Source of the DNA: Linanthus parryae
Taxonomy: Eukaryota; Streptophyta; Magnoliopsida; Ericales; Polemoniaceae
Assembly: GCA_023055425.1 (NCBI GenBank)
Contig: JALGPY010000007.1
Coordinates: 19,850,001-19,914,000 of the forward strand
Direction: 5' to 3'
Length of the DNA stretch: 64,000 nt
Of the stretch, positions 24,933 to 36,173 are shown piece by piece. A program made the translations under genes and the position numbers. How positions within the stretch are numbered: position 1 is the stretch's first letter; each line of letters begins with the position of its first letter. The notes beneath the pieces are model-generated. The model ran no database searches and was not told the DNA's origin. It saw only the letters and a list, made by a program, of their open reading frames with translations.

Positions 24933-25865
24933 GGATTTTGTCCTGAACTTGGTTTTACTTCTGGGAGAGGTGTCTTTTGTCGTAGGGACTACTGAGTTTG
25001 CAGTTGTAAAGAACGGAACGACAATAACTTAAATTTGGGCTGTCGATGCCAACTAAATGTTCGATACGGATGAAACCTGAAGTGTTTTTGGAATTTTTAC
25101 CTCTCATGTTCGGTTAATTATTGCTATGGTTCAATATATTTTTGAATGATCATTCCAAAATTAATACTATGCATTCTCGAATGATAACGATCATTCAATC
25201 TGAATGATCCATCTCAATCAGTTAGCGAATGTTTCCATGATCAATTAAAGCTCGTACAAGGACAAGTGACTCTTTCCGTAATGTCATAGAACTACAATCA
25301 CTCTAGAAAATTACCAAAAAAATTATAAATTCTAACATTGTTTGGCTAATTGAGTAAACTAAAAAATGTTTGGTGTACTTTTTTTTGAGTACCCTAAAAA
25401 TGCTTGGTGTACTCAGGTTAAGACATAATAGGCAGAGGGACTACATAAGAAACTTAAACACACCGGGAGGCGGGAGGTGATGGACTTGCCATGAGAAGAC
25501 AATTTCAAGTCTCTCAAAATAGCAAGAACCTGAATTAAGAGATGAATTCCGGTTTGGACGGGCTGAAGGTGTTTCTAACTCAGGCCAGGACAAGGGTGTC
25601 AACCCGTCTGACTCACCCAAGTTGCACCCCGAGAGAAAGTAGATCTCAAGTTTATAGTTTCTACAACGAGTTAGGTATAACTTGAGTGTCTCACAGAGAG
25701 AGAGAGAGAGCTAATTAGGTAATAGTAGTTATAACAAGTACTTCGTTAAAACAAACTGAAATCATCCTCAGAGGCATAGACACTAGTTTAAATAAAAGCA
25801 CATCCATAGCCAGAAACAGCGAAGTACAGGACAAAGTTCCATCAGCAAAGTTTGGTCACGATGAT

Positions 25866-28800
25866 TCAGAAGAAACTGGGGCAGGTTGGTCCATTTGATA
25901 GCCCAAGACGCACTTCCATTCCATGATGCATGTCCAGGGGACGAGCCGATTCAGACTCGCGTGGATCTGCAAGAAAGTTCATACAAATTGAAATAAGTTA
26001 ATATCAAGAAGAACCAGATAGCATGATTGCACTGCTAAGCAAGACCTCGCCCCATAAATGGTAGAAGAGTGTGTGTGTCGAATCTGTTTGATGACAATCC
26101 TGTAAATGCTGTATTAACCTAAATTTGAGCACACTCCTAGAGTAAAACTGACTATGATCTAATTTTTACTGAACATTTTGGGCTATATTCAAAAAAATTG
26201 GTACTTCAACATTACCGAGACAATATGATTCAAATATTGATAGCAGATAATAAACAACTCGTTTGACAAAAAAAAAAAAAAAGATAACGAACAACTCCTT
26301 ACCATTCAGGTAATCTTCAAAACCAAAGTCATCTAAAGTTCCAGTCACCGCCTCCAAACCCAGCATGGAAGATGGAATTGGACCTGGGGGCCTCTGGAAT
26401 CTGCAAGTTTTAGAGGAAAAAATAAAGGGTGATTTCTTAGATCCCAAGTTCCACAGCAAACGACAGATGAGTAACAGTTTGCAACAAGGAGTACGCAAAC
26501 TAACATGCATTGAAAATATTCATTAGAAAGAGGGTGTGGAAGTCACGCAAGTCACTTGGAAAGAACTTTTAAGCAATCTATATATCGGGAGGTCCTGCTT
26601 GCAGGTACATAATTGGTACATGAAAGGTGAGTTATGCAGGATGCGATCCTTTAGGGTAGGTTTTCTATTAGATCAAGATACATCGACCAACATAATTCCC
26701 CCAATATAATCAAGATTGTAAACTTAATTGTAATGGCCGCAACCAGGTATAGTTCATTGAAGTTTTTTCTTAAAAAGCAAATATAGGATAAACAAGAATC
26801 CAGACATACAACTTCAGAATGGCATTAGCAGAACATATCAAAGTAAACTGCAAATCAGTCAAAAGCTTTGGACAGCCAATGATGCAGGCATACAATGCAG
26901 CACTCAAACTATTGCCTCTATTTCAATATAATCTTCTTTGCATTTTTTTTAATGACTCAAAAACTTGGCTGTAATGATGATACTCAGTCATTTTTAAGTA
27001 GCAAGGTTTGCAAGCAACTTTTCAACTGATGATTGTTTTGATCTAACAAAAATTAAACGGCTTGCTTCTATAGTTCTCCTCGCCAAACGGCTAATATGTA
27101 CCAAAAATCACATTGTAAGATTGAAGGTCGCAACATACTGAAAACTTTGAACATAGTCATTATCCTACATCGTGATGATATAATTCAAGCCATGGTTCAA
27201 AAGTTCTCCTCACCAAACGGCTAATATGTACAAAAAATCACATTGTAAGATTAAAGGTCGCAACATACTGAAAACTTTGAACATAGTCATTATCCTACAT
27301 CGTGATGATATAATTCAAGCCATGGTTCAAAAGTTTGCATTGAAGGAACTTTTAGGGCATTACTGGATATTCACATTGAAGATAAAGGTGGTGCTTGGAA
27401 CCATAGTTGTCATCGGGATTCAATTAGTGAATTGAAATTCACCTTCACTGAATCGTGAATCGAATCGAGACGTGAACTGGAGGGATTCGGCTTGGAATAG
27501 TTATATGTAGATATAATAAAACATTTCTTAAAGCTATAACATTGGTGAGAAAAATATTCATATAAGAAACTCCCATCCGTGACTACTGATGGAGTTTCAC
27601 ACATCTAGAAGATGAAGAATAATGAAGATATAGATAGGCATGTGGAGCAAGGAATTACAAGATGCCAAGTAGATTAAAAATACTAGGAAACTATTGGCCT
27701 TGGTCATAAAAAAATGCACTAGTAATTTTAAAACTGATATACGGTGCAAAACAAACATAAATATAGGATGTATATTTCTTAGACTGATTTTGTAACTCAA
27801 TTAGACTTTCAGATAAAAAGAAGGTGAATCGTACGAATTGGTCCGAATCGCAACTATATCGTAAGATTCGGTCTCTTGAATCGGGATTCAGACATCTTTT
27901 TGTTCATTAAAGACTTACTAAGGGATTCACATCGTTTCATGGGTGAGTTGAATCGAATCGTAGGGATACAAATCGTGAATCGTAAGATTCTGACAACTAT
28001 GCTTGGAACTCCCTAATTGTAAAGTTAAAATAGCGAGGATTAGAAAGAGAACAACTATCAAGGGAGGCCATATGCATACAGGGTTCAATAATTCATGCAG
28101 AAACAATGAGAATAATTTCATTTGGAAATAAATGTTTGAACCTTTTCCATTGAGACAATACATGGTTTCATCAACCATGATTCTACAAAATGATGAACTT
28201 CTAGATAATAAGAAAGAACAAACCATCAAGACAGATCTGCAAACAGATCGAACTCCGCAGATCCACAACAAACCGACCATAGTGGATTATAACTTCTATC
28301 CTCAATAGACAACTACTAAACCTACATTGAATAAAATACAGCTCACGAAAAGACACTAATTGAATATATTTCTAACCGAAACTATGCGCAGTGAAGTGAA
28401 CACAAAGGCCATACAAACTGAACATACAGCTGAGAAATTCCACCAGTCTAAAAGCCCAATGAACTTCTTCTTTCATATCATAATCTTCACTCTCTTGACA
28501 TCCTTTACCTAGTAACCCTAAATTTTGCCCTAAATTATCTACTGCCTGGAAAACCCTAGTTTACAGCTAATAGCAAAGTTTGCCCAAATTACACAAAGGC
28601 ACCAACCTAGTAACCCTAATTTTTGCCCTAAATTATCTACTGCCAAAAAAGCCCTAATTTGCAGCTAAAAGCATAGTTTTCCCAAATTACACAAAAAAAA
28701 ACCACCAGCGATTAACCAAAAAACGGATTAAGAGGTCGATACCTAGAAAGCATCTGGCGATCGAGGTCCTTCTTCAAGGGGAAGGCCGAGCCGTAAGTGT

Positions 28801-29065
28801 TGGTCAGAAACCTCCTGTTGATCTTTTCCTGCATCTCCTGTATCTGCAACCATGAAAACAACACACACACACATACAATCATCAATTGAACAAATTTCTG
28901 TGAAAAGAAGTGAATCTGATGGATTGTACATACCGATTGGTACTCAGATTGGAGGGGATGAGATCCAACGATTTCGCCTTTGACGCTGGTGAGTCCGAAT
29001 CGGAGGGTATCGTTTTGGATACCGCCGATTTGGTGCTCGATTGCTTGATCTCGCTTAGCTTCCAT
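25866..29065 (-). CDS. UMP1: Proteasome maturation factor UMP1/POMP
   Basis: Minus-strand exons 29065-28934, 28843-28743, 26400-26303 and 25966-25866 join at GT-AG sites into 143 residues, the size of plant UMP1 proteins. UMP1 is the chaperone trapped inside half-proteasomes; it holds back dimerisation until beta-subunit propeptides are processed and is then degraded as the first substrate. Family landmarks appear in order: EHQIGGIQNDTLRFGL (about 10-25), GSHPLQ (34-39), NTYGSAFPLKKDLDRQ (58-73), then RPPGPIPSSMLGLEAVTG, DDFGFEDYLNDP and HHGMEVRLG near the C terminus (PTCPSFF end). The start at 29065 gives the family N terminus. Intron 2 is 2.3 kb and holds a MULE-type MITE and two tandem duplications. 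The long frame 28712-29275 reads through the first intron and is not the protein. Confidence 0.95.
27072..27331. repeat. 130-bp tandem duplication in UMP1 intron 2
   Basis: AGTTCTCCTC-CCAAACGG starts at 27072 and again at 27202; the two 130-bp units are nearly identical (CTCG/CTCA, ACCAAAA/ACAAAAA, GATTGAAGG/GATTAAAGG differences). A recent local duplication with no coding meaning. Confidence 0.9.
27402..28000. mobile_element. MULE-type MITE, 599 bp, perfect 9-bp TSD
   Basis: Within UMP1 intron 2. The left end CATAGTTGTCA and right end TGACAACTAT are inverted, and further inside GAATCGTGAATCGAATCG (27460 region) pairs loosely with the CGAATCG...CGTGAATCG stretch before 27990. The flanks GCTTGGAAC (27393-27401) and GCTTGGAAC (28001-28009) match exactly, a 9-bp target duplication. 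The ends are unlike those of the MITE at 16624-16953, so it is a different family. No coding capacity. Confidence 0.8.
28507..28702. repeat. 98-bp tandem duplication with telobox-like motifs, UMP1 intron 2
   Basis: ACCTAGTAACCCTAA begins at 28507 and again at 28605; each unit continues with TTTTGCCCTAAATTATCTACTGCC and ends near CCCAAATTACACAAA. The AACCCTA telobox-like motif recurs, in an intron near the first exons, where plant genes often carry regulatory sequence; a regulatory role is speculation. Confidence 0.8.
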
Positions 29066-29200
29066 TGTTGCTTCGTCTTCTTCTTTCTTCTTCTTCCTCT
29101 CTGGCTCTATGTGAGGACTAGTGTCTGCTTTGAAGTCTTGTTTTCTGGAGTATCTGACAAGAAAAGGCAAATGGCCTAGAAAAGTAAATTCATCGGAAGT

Positions 29201-29274
29201 TGGGCTGGGCCTAATTTGATAAGATCCCATTTGTTGAAGCCCATTAAAAAACAGAGCCCATTTGTTCGAGCCCA
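29201..29274 (-). promoter_or_regulatory. Cluster of site II (TGGGCY) elements upstream of UMP1
   Basis: Five copies within 74 bp and 136-210 bp upstream of the start codon: TGGGCT 29201-29206 and TGGGCC 29206-29211 on the plus strand, and TGGGCT on the minus strand at 29238-29243, 29255-29260 and 29269-29274. Site II elements bind TCP proteins and are common in promoters of plant housekeeping and growth genes, so the position suits a proteasome-assembly gene. Binding has not been shown here. Confidence 0.6.
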
Positions 29275-29299
29275 TCTGTGAAAGAACTGACTCTCTTTA

Positions 29300-30285
29300 G
29301 AATACGTTTGTCTGTAGGACTGGACTAACTATAATTCATGTATTAGTTAATACAGCGTTTGGTTGTTTTGGACTATTTTAATACGGCATTAAATAGTGAA
29401 AAGATGATGTTTAATACATCTAAATTAGTCCCTTCTCACATAATGGCAAGTCTGGTTTTCCGGACTATGCGGATTGAACTGGACTGGACTAAATTTTCGA
29501 GATAGAATTGGATTGGATTAACTGAGGTATAACTAATAATGTGTTTGGTTTCGTGCAGAATTAATTCGGTATTAAGGATATAAATAGTTCAATTCAGCTA
29601 ATACCCTCATGTGAGAGGGGACTAATTTGTGGTATTAAACACCATCTTTTCACTATTTAGTACCGGTATTAAAATTACTCCAGGACGACCGAAGACAGTA
29701 TTAACTAATACATGGACTATATTTATTCCAATCCTAGTCAATACCGCTAATCCTAGAAAACCAAACGTACCGGCAAGTTTGATGCAGGGATAAAGAAGGG
29801 GTACGGTAATAATAATACCGGTAGGGGATAATAACCGGTGTTTGGTGCAGGGATACTTTCAAGGGAGTTTCAATCCCCCTTATTATCTTTATCCCCTCTA
29901 TGCCTAAAATCTAATCCCACCATGTAGGTGGGATTCAATACTAAAAGCTTAATACCCCTATTTACACTGGTGCAAACAAACATGTTATATAATTCTCCCT
30001 ATATAATTAATACTCTCTTAATATCAATACACCCTATAATACTGTAGGGCCCCATGTAACCCCAGTTTTCAATCCCGATACCAAACGTGCCCTAAGAATA
30101 TTTGCTGGATTGAATTACTTGTATCTTAATAACGAACTTTTTTTAGAAAAACCTTAATGCTGAATTAATACTGCACGAAACCAAACACATTATTAATTAT
30201 AGTCAAGCTAATCTAATCCAATCCCAACCGATAAATTTAATCAAGTCGAGTCCAAAGCTAGTCCAACAAACCAACCGTGCCATTA
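29300..30285. mobile_element. Interleaved MITE-like inverted repeats between UMP1 and MED22
   Basis: Three inverted-repeat pairs can be read. Pair 1: arms about 29300-29440 and 29609-29772 (GTATTAGTTAATACAG / CAGTATTAACTAATAC; GTGAAAAGATG / CATCTTTTCAC). Pair 2: arms about 29443-29590 and 30110-30285 (TAATGTGTTTGGTTTCGTGC / GCACGAAACCAAACACATTA). Pair 3: 29772-30092 (GTTTGATGCAGGGAT / ATCCCGATACCAAAC). Pair 2's left arm sits inside pair 1, its right arm beyond pair 3, so insertions occurred in related elements. Ends of the GGCACGTTTGG kind are known for plant hAT or PIF-type MITEs; target duplications were not resolved. No coding capacity. Confidence 0.6.
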
Positions 30286-30299
30286 ATCCCTTCCCCCTC

Positions 30300-30479
30300 T
30301 CTCTTGATTATACTGTTTCGTCGTCTCTCTCCATCATTCTCTCTCTGGACTGGTGACTGCAAATTCATGAGTTTGGATGGTGTGTTCTCCATCGCAGCGT
30401 GATCAGAGAACGAACAGAAGATGAAGATTGATTAGCTCGAGTTCTAGTTTCTCAGCCTTGGGCTCGCTTCGGTGATCTG
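30300..30479 (+). other. Probable 5'-UTR exon of MED22
   Basis: A CT-rich leader (CTCTCTCC runs at 30296-30345) ends GGTGATCTG followed by GTAAGT at 30480, a strong 5' splice site. The acceptor would be AACAG at 32601-32605, giving a 2.1 kb leader intron. The exon has short upstream ATG frames (30367 and 30421 regions). Its 5' limit is estimated. Confidence 0.55.
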
Positions 30480-32621
30480 GTAAGTTCTTCGATTTTTGAC
30501 TTTTGAGCATTCATTTGCTGGCCATTGATTAGATCTCATAACCTTTTTAAGTTGCTGTTCTTCTCTGCAACGCTTTATATGTTCTTGCAATAGTCGTAAT
30601 TTGTTTAGTTCCAGAAAAATTCTCAAACTTGGCTCTACAGTCAGTTCAAAGTCATGGCTGGATGGCCATTGTTGTGCTTAACACACTACATTGTATGATT
30701 GCTAGTTTAGGGCTCTCTCGTTACAGGCTGGAACGATGTATTCATTTTCAAATCTTCCATCTCTCATTCAAAACGTCTACCTTAGCCTGTGATCTGGCTA
30801 TGCTAGTGTTTTGGAGATGAAAACCCGAATTTTGTTCGAATACAGATAGTGTTACTCCACCATCTACTATTATACGTAGAGCATCGTAATATAGGACATA
30901 AAAGGCCAAAGTAGAAGAGAAAAAGGAGAGTTTATTCAACTTTCTCAAAAAATCTTCATCATGTTCTAGTTTTTATGAATTTTCTAAGCAAAGTTTGTGG
31001 ATCTAAATGTCCGGAGTTTTGGAACCGGGATTCACATAACTAGGGTGCTTGGTGATTGAATTGATACCTATAAGGCAGACTTGCTAGTGACTTCTTACCC
31101 TTGTGTACAAGTTTATTGATTTGGTGTTGATCTTGGTGAGAGACATTTCTCCAGGAGAATGGAGTGCAAACTATCTTGCAGAAATTTCCAACAAATCTGC
31201 GGTGGGATGTATTATGACTCTGTACATCCATCTTTTCTTTTGGGGGTTACAATCTCTATGTGTACCATTATATACAAACGCTACTCAAATTTGGCAATTT
31301 TTGTGTATATATCCGACTCCCAGTAGTGATTTTGTATGCAAACCTTTTATCCCTTTCCCAGTGTTTCTTCTATGTATTGCTGCCAATGTCTGAAACAATG
31401 AACATCTTATTGTTTACCATTTACGTTTGTGTGATATTGTACCAAAGTCCTGAAGTCCCTGCAACTTTGCTTACACTTCTGGACTGAACAACTTGTACAC
31501 TGGAATATTCTATGGATTTCTCAGCATAAAACTGGGAATTTAAACTTTTGTTGGTTCGGAGGTTATCTGTAGTTTATTACTTTTTAAGTGTTGGAAGTCT
31601 GTAAGTAGCTCCAATCTGTAATATCCTAATTATCCTCGGGACCACATCAGCCTTCTACCTCCGTGGTTGTGCTTTGTCAGAACTAGGACCAGGGCATTGA
31701 ATGACTGTCCTTCAACCTATCTCTACACGACTCTGTAAGCCATTTTGTGTTAGAATTTGCGTGGGTGGAACTTCTGAAAAGGGATGGTTCTTAGTTTGCT
31801 TTACTATGGTGTTCTCAAATACCTGCTATACGAGGGATGGCATAACTTTCTTCCTTAAGCACCGTTTTAAAGCAATTCTCTCTGCAGCTTTTATTAGGTT
31901 AGAGGGATGCATGTTTACTACAAAGTTAAGCGCAGTTTTGTTCTATGGCTTCAGTTGGTTATCCTCTCAGCTTCATGCTGTTTGATCAGATGGATATGAA
32001 GCTTTTTGTTAGTACAATGTCCTACTGTTCTTATTCTTGACCTACGTCGTTCGTTTTCCGGGAATCTATTTGCAGACATTTTTGGTCCGCATTGATGAAC
32101 TCAACACCTATGTCACTGACATGCACTCTTCCTGTGGACTTGAATGCTTTAGTGGCTTTACTAAAAACTTTAGGATGGAAGATAGTAAATCCTTTTTTTG
32201 TAGAGATGAAACTATTTACTGTTCTTTACTTGCCTACAAAAAAATGAATCAGATCAATTTTCCTCTATTTACTTACCATTGAGACAGTTAGAAAAGCTCT
32301 TGATTCCGCTAGAAATATTGAGTTACACAGCATAAGGATTTTGGCTGTCACCATAGTATTTGTGTTCAATCAGCGATGCGGAAAGGGAGGGGGGGGGGTG
32401 TAAATGCCATATCTTTCCCTGCTGGGGTTCCATTGAGAGGCAAAAACTCAATATGCATAGAGGAAATTTTTCCTTGCTATATTGATATATTTGGCAGAGT
32501 TTTAGTTTTGTTCCTGTTCAAAAGTGTGTATGTTCATTACGTAATTTGCTTGTTTGTTTCATATGAATTTCACTGATCTTTCTGTTTCACCTGTGCAACT
32601 AACAGTTGGTGAGATTTGACA

Positions 32622-35476
32622 ATGAATAAAGGAGGGGCTGGAATTGGTGGCGGTAGTGGGGCAACCGCTGCTGCTGCAGCAGCAGCAGCTCAAAAGCAAA
32701 AGACATTGTTGCAGAGGGTTGATAACGACATTACTAATATTGTTGACAATTTCAGTTTTCTTGTTAGCGTTGTGCGGGTACTTCCTCTCTTTTAATCTCT
32801 GTCTTTCTGCATGCAAACCTTCATGCCATATTATTCGTAGTGTTTACTGACACAAACCAGTGATGTGAAACAGTAAGAAGAAACACAACTAAGGACGAGA
32901 GAAATTACCTTACTGCCTTGTGTAGTTGCTGTGAACAGTGTCGTGGACAGTACTGTGAACAGTACCGTGAACAGTAACTAGGGTTTCGTAAAGCTGAGAC
33001 TAGGAATCACTCCTAGTATTCCCTTGGCGTCACACCTAGGGTTAGGGTTGTATCACACAAATCCCACTCTGCTGTAAGTTTATAATTCTCCAAAACTGAT
33101 TGTAATTAAGAGTCTACAATCCTTATATAGACCTAGCAACTTGTCTAATAAGGCCTGGACCTCCTAGGACATCCAAATAACAAATAAACCCCTAAATAAA
33201 ATAAATAATACTGTTTCCTAATAATCTGAAAATAATAAACGCATAACTAACTCAATCTAATTCCCATGTTGGTGCCTCGTCATCTAGGATGTGCCATATC
33301 AAGGTTGACCGTTAGAACCCGCCTTCTTGCGTCTCCCATAAACTTTAAGTGCTTTTTTATGTGCTCCATCAACCAGTTTGAGGCGTTTCTGAGATACTTT
33401 ATGTACGCTGAAGTTCTGCTCTATCAAGAGAAATTATTGGTTTGAACTCCGAGTATGGAACTTGGGATTTGTTTGTATCATTGCTAGTAAATGGAAACTC
33501 ATTTGAATGTCGAAGTTCAAGCTCTAATTTTTACCTAGTGCTAGGTGCCCAGCATGTGAAAGTTACACTTTGAAGGTATTTTCGAAAGTCGTATATAACC
33601 AGACGCATATATTGTTGGTTATATCATGAGTTATATACAGTGTTGATTATATTATGGATAGATAAGTAATGTTACTATTAGTTTTGACAATTTTCGGGGG
33701 TTTCTTCTTGCCTGACAAATCATATTATTTTATTATCTTCAAACTCTGGCAGCCCGAGGACGTTTTTGTGCGTCTTTGTGCTGCAAGGGAATGTGAATTG
33801 GGGAAATAACTAGATTTTAGCTCATTGTTTTATACTTCATATCAATATGTGAGCATGCATTGTTGTGACGTCTGCTATCAAATTGGGGCTACATTTGAAG
33901 TAGATTTTGAACGTTATCAGGTATCCCATGTGCACGCATATTATCAGACAAGTATAGTAGAGATTAGAGAAGCAATGTTTTGCATCCAGCTTTCTTGATT
34001 AATCACTGGAAAGTTTACTCCGGGTTTTGTTAGTCATTGCAATTTTTTAAATGTGACACCTAATTGATCTAAAATCTGTATCTCTTTCCAGTAATCTGCC
34101 AAGTAGTTAGCTGCCCTCAACATCATTTGAATGTTAATTTGTCGTGCAGGTAAATGATCCAGCAGTTAGAAACTCACAGGAAGCTTTCATGATGGAGATG
34201 CGTGCTGCCAGAATGGTATGAAATCTTCTATTGCAGACTTTCACCAAGATACGTCGTTTATGGAAAATTGAACAAAGTGTGATTTTGCTATTGTTGTTGT
34301 CATGCACCATTGATTAAAGGACACATGCTTTGATGAGCATGAAATCACTGTTTTAAAAAACACATTGTTATTAAAACATCGCTGATAAGTAGAGGAAAAT
34401 CAGTTGTTGATACTGTTACACTCAAGCCCTACAATCTTGGTGAAGATCACAAAAAGAACTAAGGATAGGTAAGCTGCATGCATTGTAAAACGATGAGACC
34501 TGAAAAATAAAAGATCAACCTTCACATTTGCTCATCAGTCTATAAGAGTTATGTTGATAGCAATCAAACAAAACATACATGTATAGTTGGGCATGTGGGT
34601 TATTTACCTGTAGAATGACTTTTGATATGAGTGTTAAGATAGCATTTTTTCAATCCTTTAGTGAATCCTGTAACAGCATGTCTGATTGTCCTAACCCTGC
34701 AACCAGGAGCAGAGGCAGGAATTAGAAAGTGCTGGGGCACAATCCCAAGTTTTAAAGAAAGGTGGGGGCATTTTCATAGTTTTACCAGGGGCACTGCTGA
34801 AATTTTGTGTTAAGATGGGGACATTAGTGTTGTTTTTCGAAATTAGGGCGCGGCACGTGCCCCACCGTACCGCATGCTAGCTCCACCCCTACCTGCAACC
34901 TAAAGAAGTCGATACGGGGTTTTTAGATTCTTAGTTTGATATGCATCCCATGTATTAGCTGGCTGCAGGTGGACACAAGAAGAGGTGTTCTTCACCTCTC
35001 TGCAGTGTTTCTGCAGTGTTTTAGAAAAAATGTTAAGACACGTGGCTGTAGGATCCCTATACAACTGCGCGAATATGTTGTGACAATATTTTGTTGAAGC
35101 TGCTTATATTTGCTTGTACAAAATGCTCCTTACAGGTTGAACTTTTGAACGTAACTGAAATCATTCTGCCCTATATTTTCGCTGCCTTTGGTTTGGGTAT
35201 TGTTATTTTTTACTCCTGCTGATGATAATTGCTGGACACACCCAGGTGCAGGCGTCTGATTCTTTACTGAAATTGGTGTCAGAGTTGAAGCAGACGGCAA
35301 TCTTTTCTGGTTTTGCATCGCTCAACGATCACGTAGATCAGAGAATAGAGGAGTTGAATCGGCAAGCTGATAAGACAGACGGGTTGCTAGCTAGAGTGGG
35401 AGAAGAGGCAGCGGCGAGCTTGAAGGAGCTCGAATCACATTATTACTCTTCTGCAATGAGGACTAATCAATCATGA
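32622..35476 (+). CDS. MED22: Mediator complex subunit 22 (MED22/SURF5)
   Basis: Exons 32622-32777, 34150-34215 and 35246-35476 join at GT-AG sites, all phase 0, into 150 residues, the family length in plants. MED22 sits in the head module of Mediator, which links activators to RNA polymerase II. The N terminus is MNKGG plus a glycine stretch and eight alanines (16-23) encoded by a GCT/GCA repeat. [16 protein letters not shown] (29-44), [15 protein letters not shown] (60-74), [20 protein letters not shown] (75-94), NDHVDQRI and the C-terminal [13 protein letters not shown] are clear family signatures; the protein is predicted to be largely helical. The first coding intron contains a solo LTR, the second a hAT-type MITE; both leave splice sites intact. 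Confidence 0.95.
32861..33371 (-). mobile_element. Solo LTR, 511 bp, in MED22 intron, 5-bp TSD
   Basis: Begins TGATGTGAAACAG and ends GTGCTCCATCA, flanked by ACCAG at 32856-32860 and ACCAG at 33372-33376. The interior carries four imperfect (G/T)G(A/T)ACAGT repeats (GTGAACAGT, GTGGACAGT, GTGAACAGT, GTGAACAGT at 32929-32972). AAGAAACACAACTAAGG resembles AAGTAACACAACTGAAGG in the LTR at 21007-21285, and that similarity suggests minus orientation. No internal domain remains. Confidence 0.8.
34704..34891. mobile_element. hAT-type MITE, 188 bp, perfect 8-bp TSD
   Basis: In MED22's second coding intron. Left end CAGGAGCAGAGGCAGG and right end CTAGCTCCACCCCTA (reverse complement TAGGGGTGGAGCTAG) are imperfect inverted repeats of the common plant TAGGGGCGGAGC type. 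The flanks CCTGCAAC (34696-34703) and CCTGCAAC (34892-34899) match exactly, the 8-bp duplication of hAT elements. Confidence 0.85.
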
Positions 35477-35981
35477 CCTTATCGAAAATCTTGAAGATGT
35501 ATAGATATTTCCATTGAGCAGAGGCTGTGTTTGCAGACTCTTGAAATTTCTGTGTTTTGAGCTTACTTTTGGCCATTATACATAGATGGATCATTACAAG
35601 AAATTCCTAATCTGGGTTTGAACTCCAGCTAAGCATTATTTGTCTGTGTTTTTCGAGCTTAAATTTGCAGGTCTTTAAACAATGTACATAATCCATCAAA
35701 TCTTGCTGCCCGGTTTAGACAATTATGTATCATCCACCTAAACGCCTTGAGCTGCAGAGGATTTATTTTGCTTTCTCTCTGTAAGTTTAACATCACTAAG
35801 GGAATGAAAATGGAACAAGGTCTCGTGTCCAGCATTGTCTGAAGAGGCAGTCAAATCCAATGTTGAAGAGCATGATGCTTACATTTCTCCGGGGAAAAAA
35901 AGGGCAACTGAAGAAATTGCCAAATATGATGTTGAAAATTTGTACAGTATTACGATCATCTACTACCGATTTCAGCTTGAG

Positions 35982-36173
35982 GAGAACGTATTCATTGGAA
36001 TTAGTCCTGCCACTATGGCATGCCTACGTGGTAATGCACGTAAATCAGAATTTAACAAACTTGTGTTAATCAGATTGAACTCACTAGTTTTGTATGTTTG
36101 TCAGAAACTGATTGCCGTGTCTCACCACACATGCATGTCATGTGGTGGATGTATTCTTAATGAATACTTTCTC
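35982..36173. mobile_element. MITE related to 39090-39271
   Basis: GAGAACGTATTCATTGG at the left and AATGAATACTTTCTC at the right are inverted, and the body (GCATGCCTACGTGGTAATGC...TGTTTGTC) aligns with GACATGCCTGCGTGGTGGAATGC...TTGTTTGTC of the second copy. Lies about 0.5 kb downstream of the MED22 stop. A target duplication is doubtful (CTTGAG before, CTTGAG three bases after). The frames at 35835-36188 and 35860-36069 run through it and are not called as a gene. Confidence 0.6.

Noticed and set aside
28712..29275. 187-residue minus-strand open frame covering the first two UMP1 exons
   Set aside because: It reads through intron 1 (GT at 28933, AG at 28844) and into intron 2; splicing gives the conserved protein instead.
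32636..32816. Alternative frames over the GCT/GCA repeat at the MED22 start
   Set aside because: Only the frame beginning at 32622 joins the conserved downstream exons.
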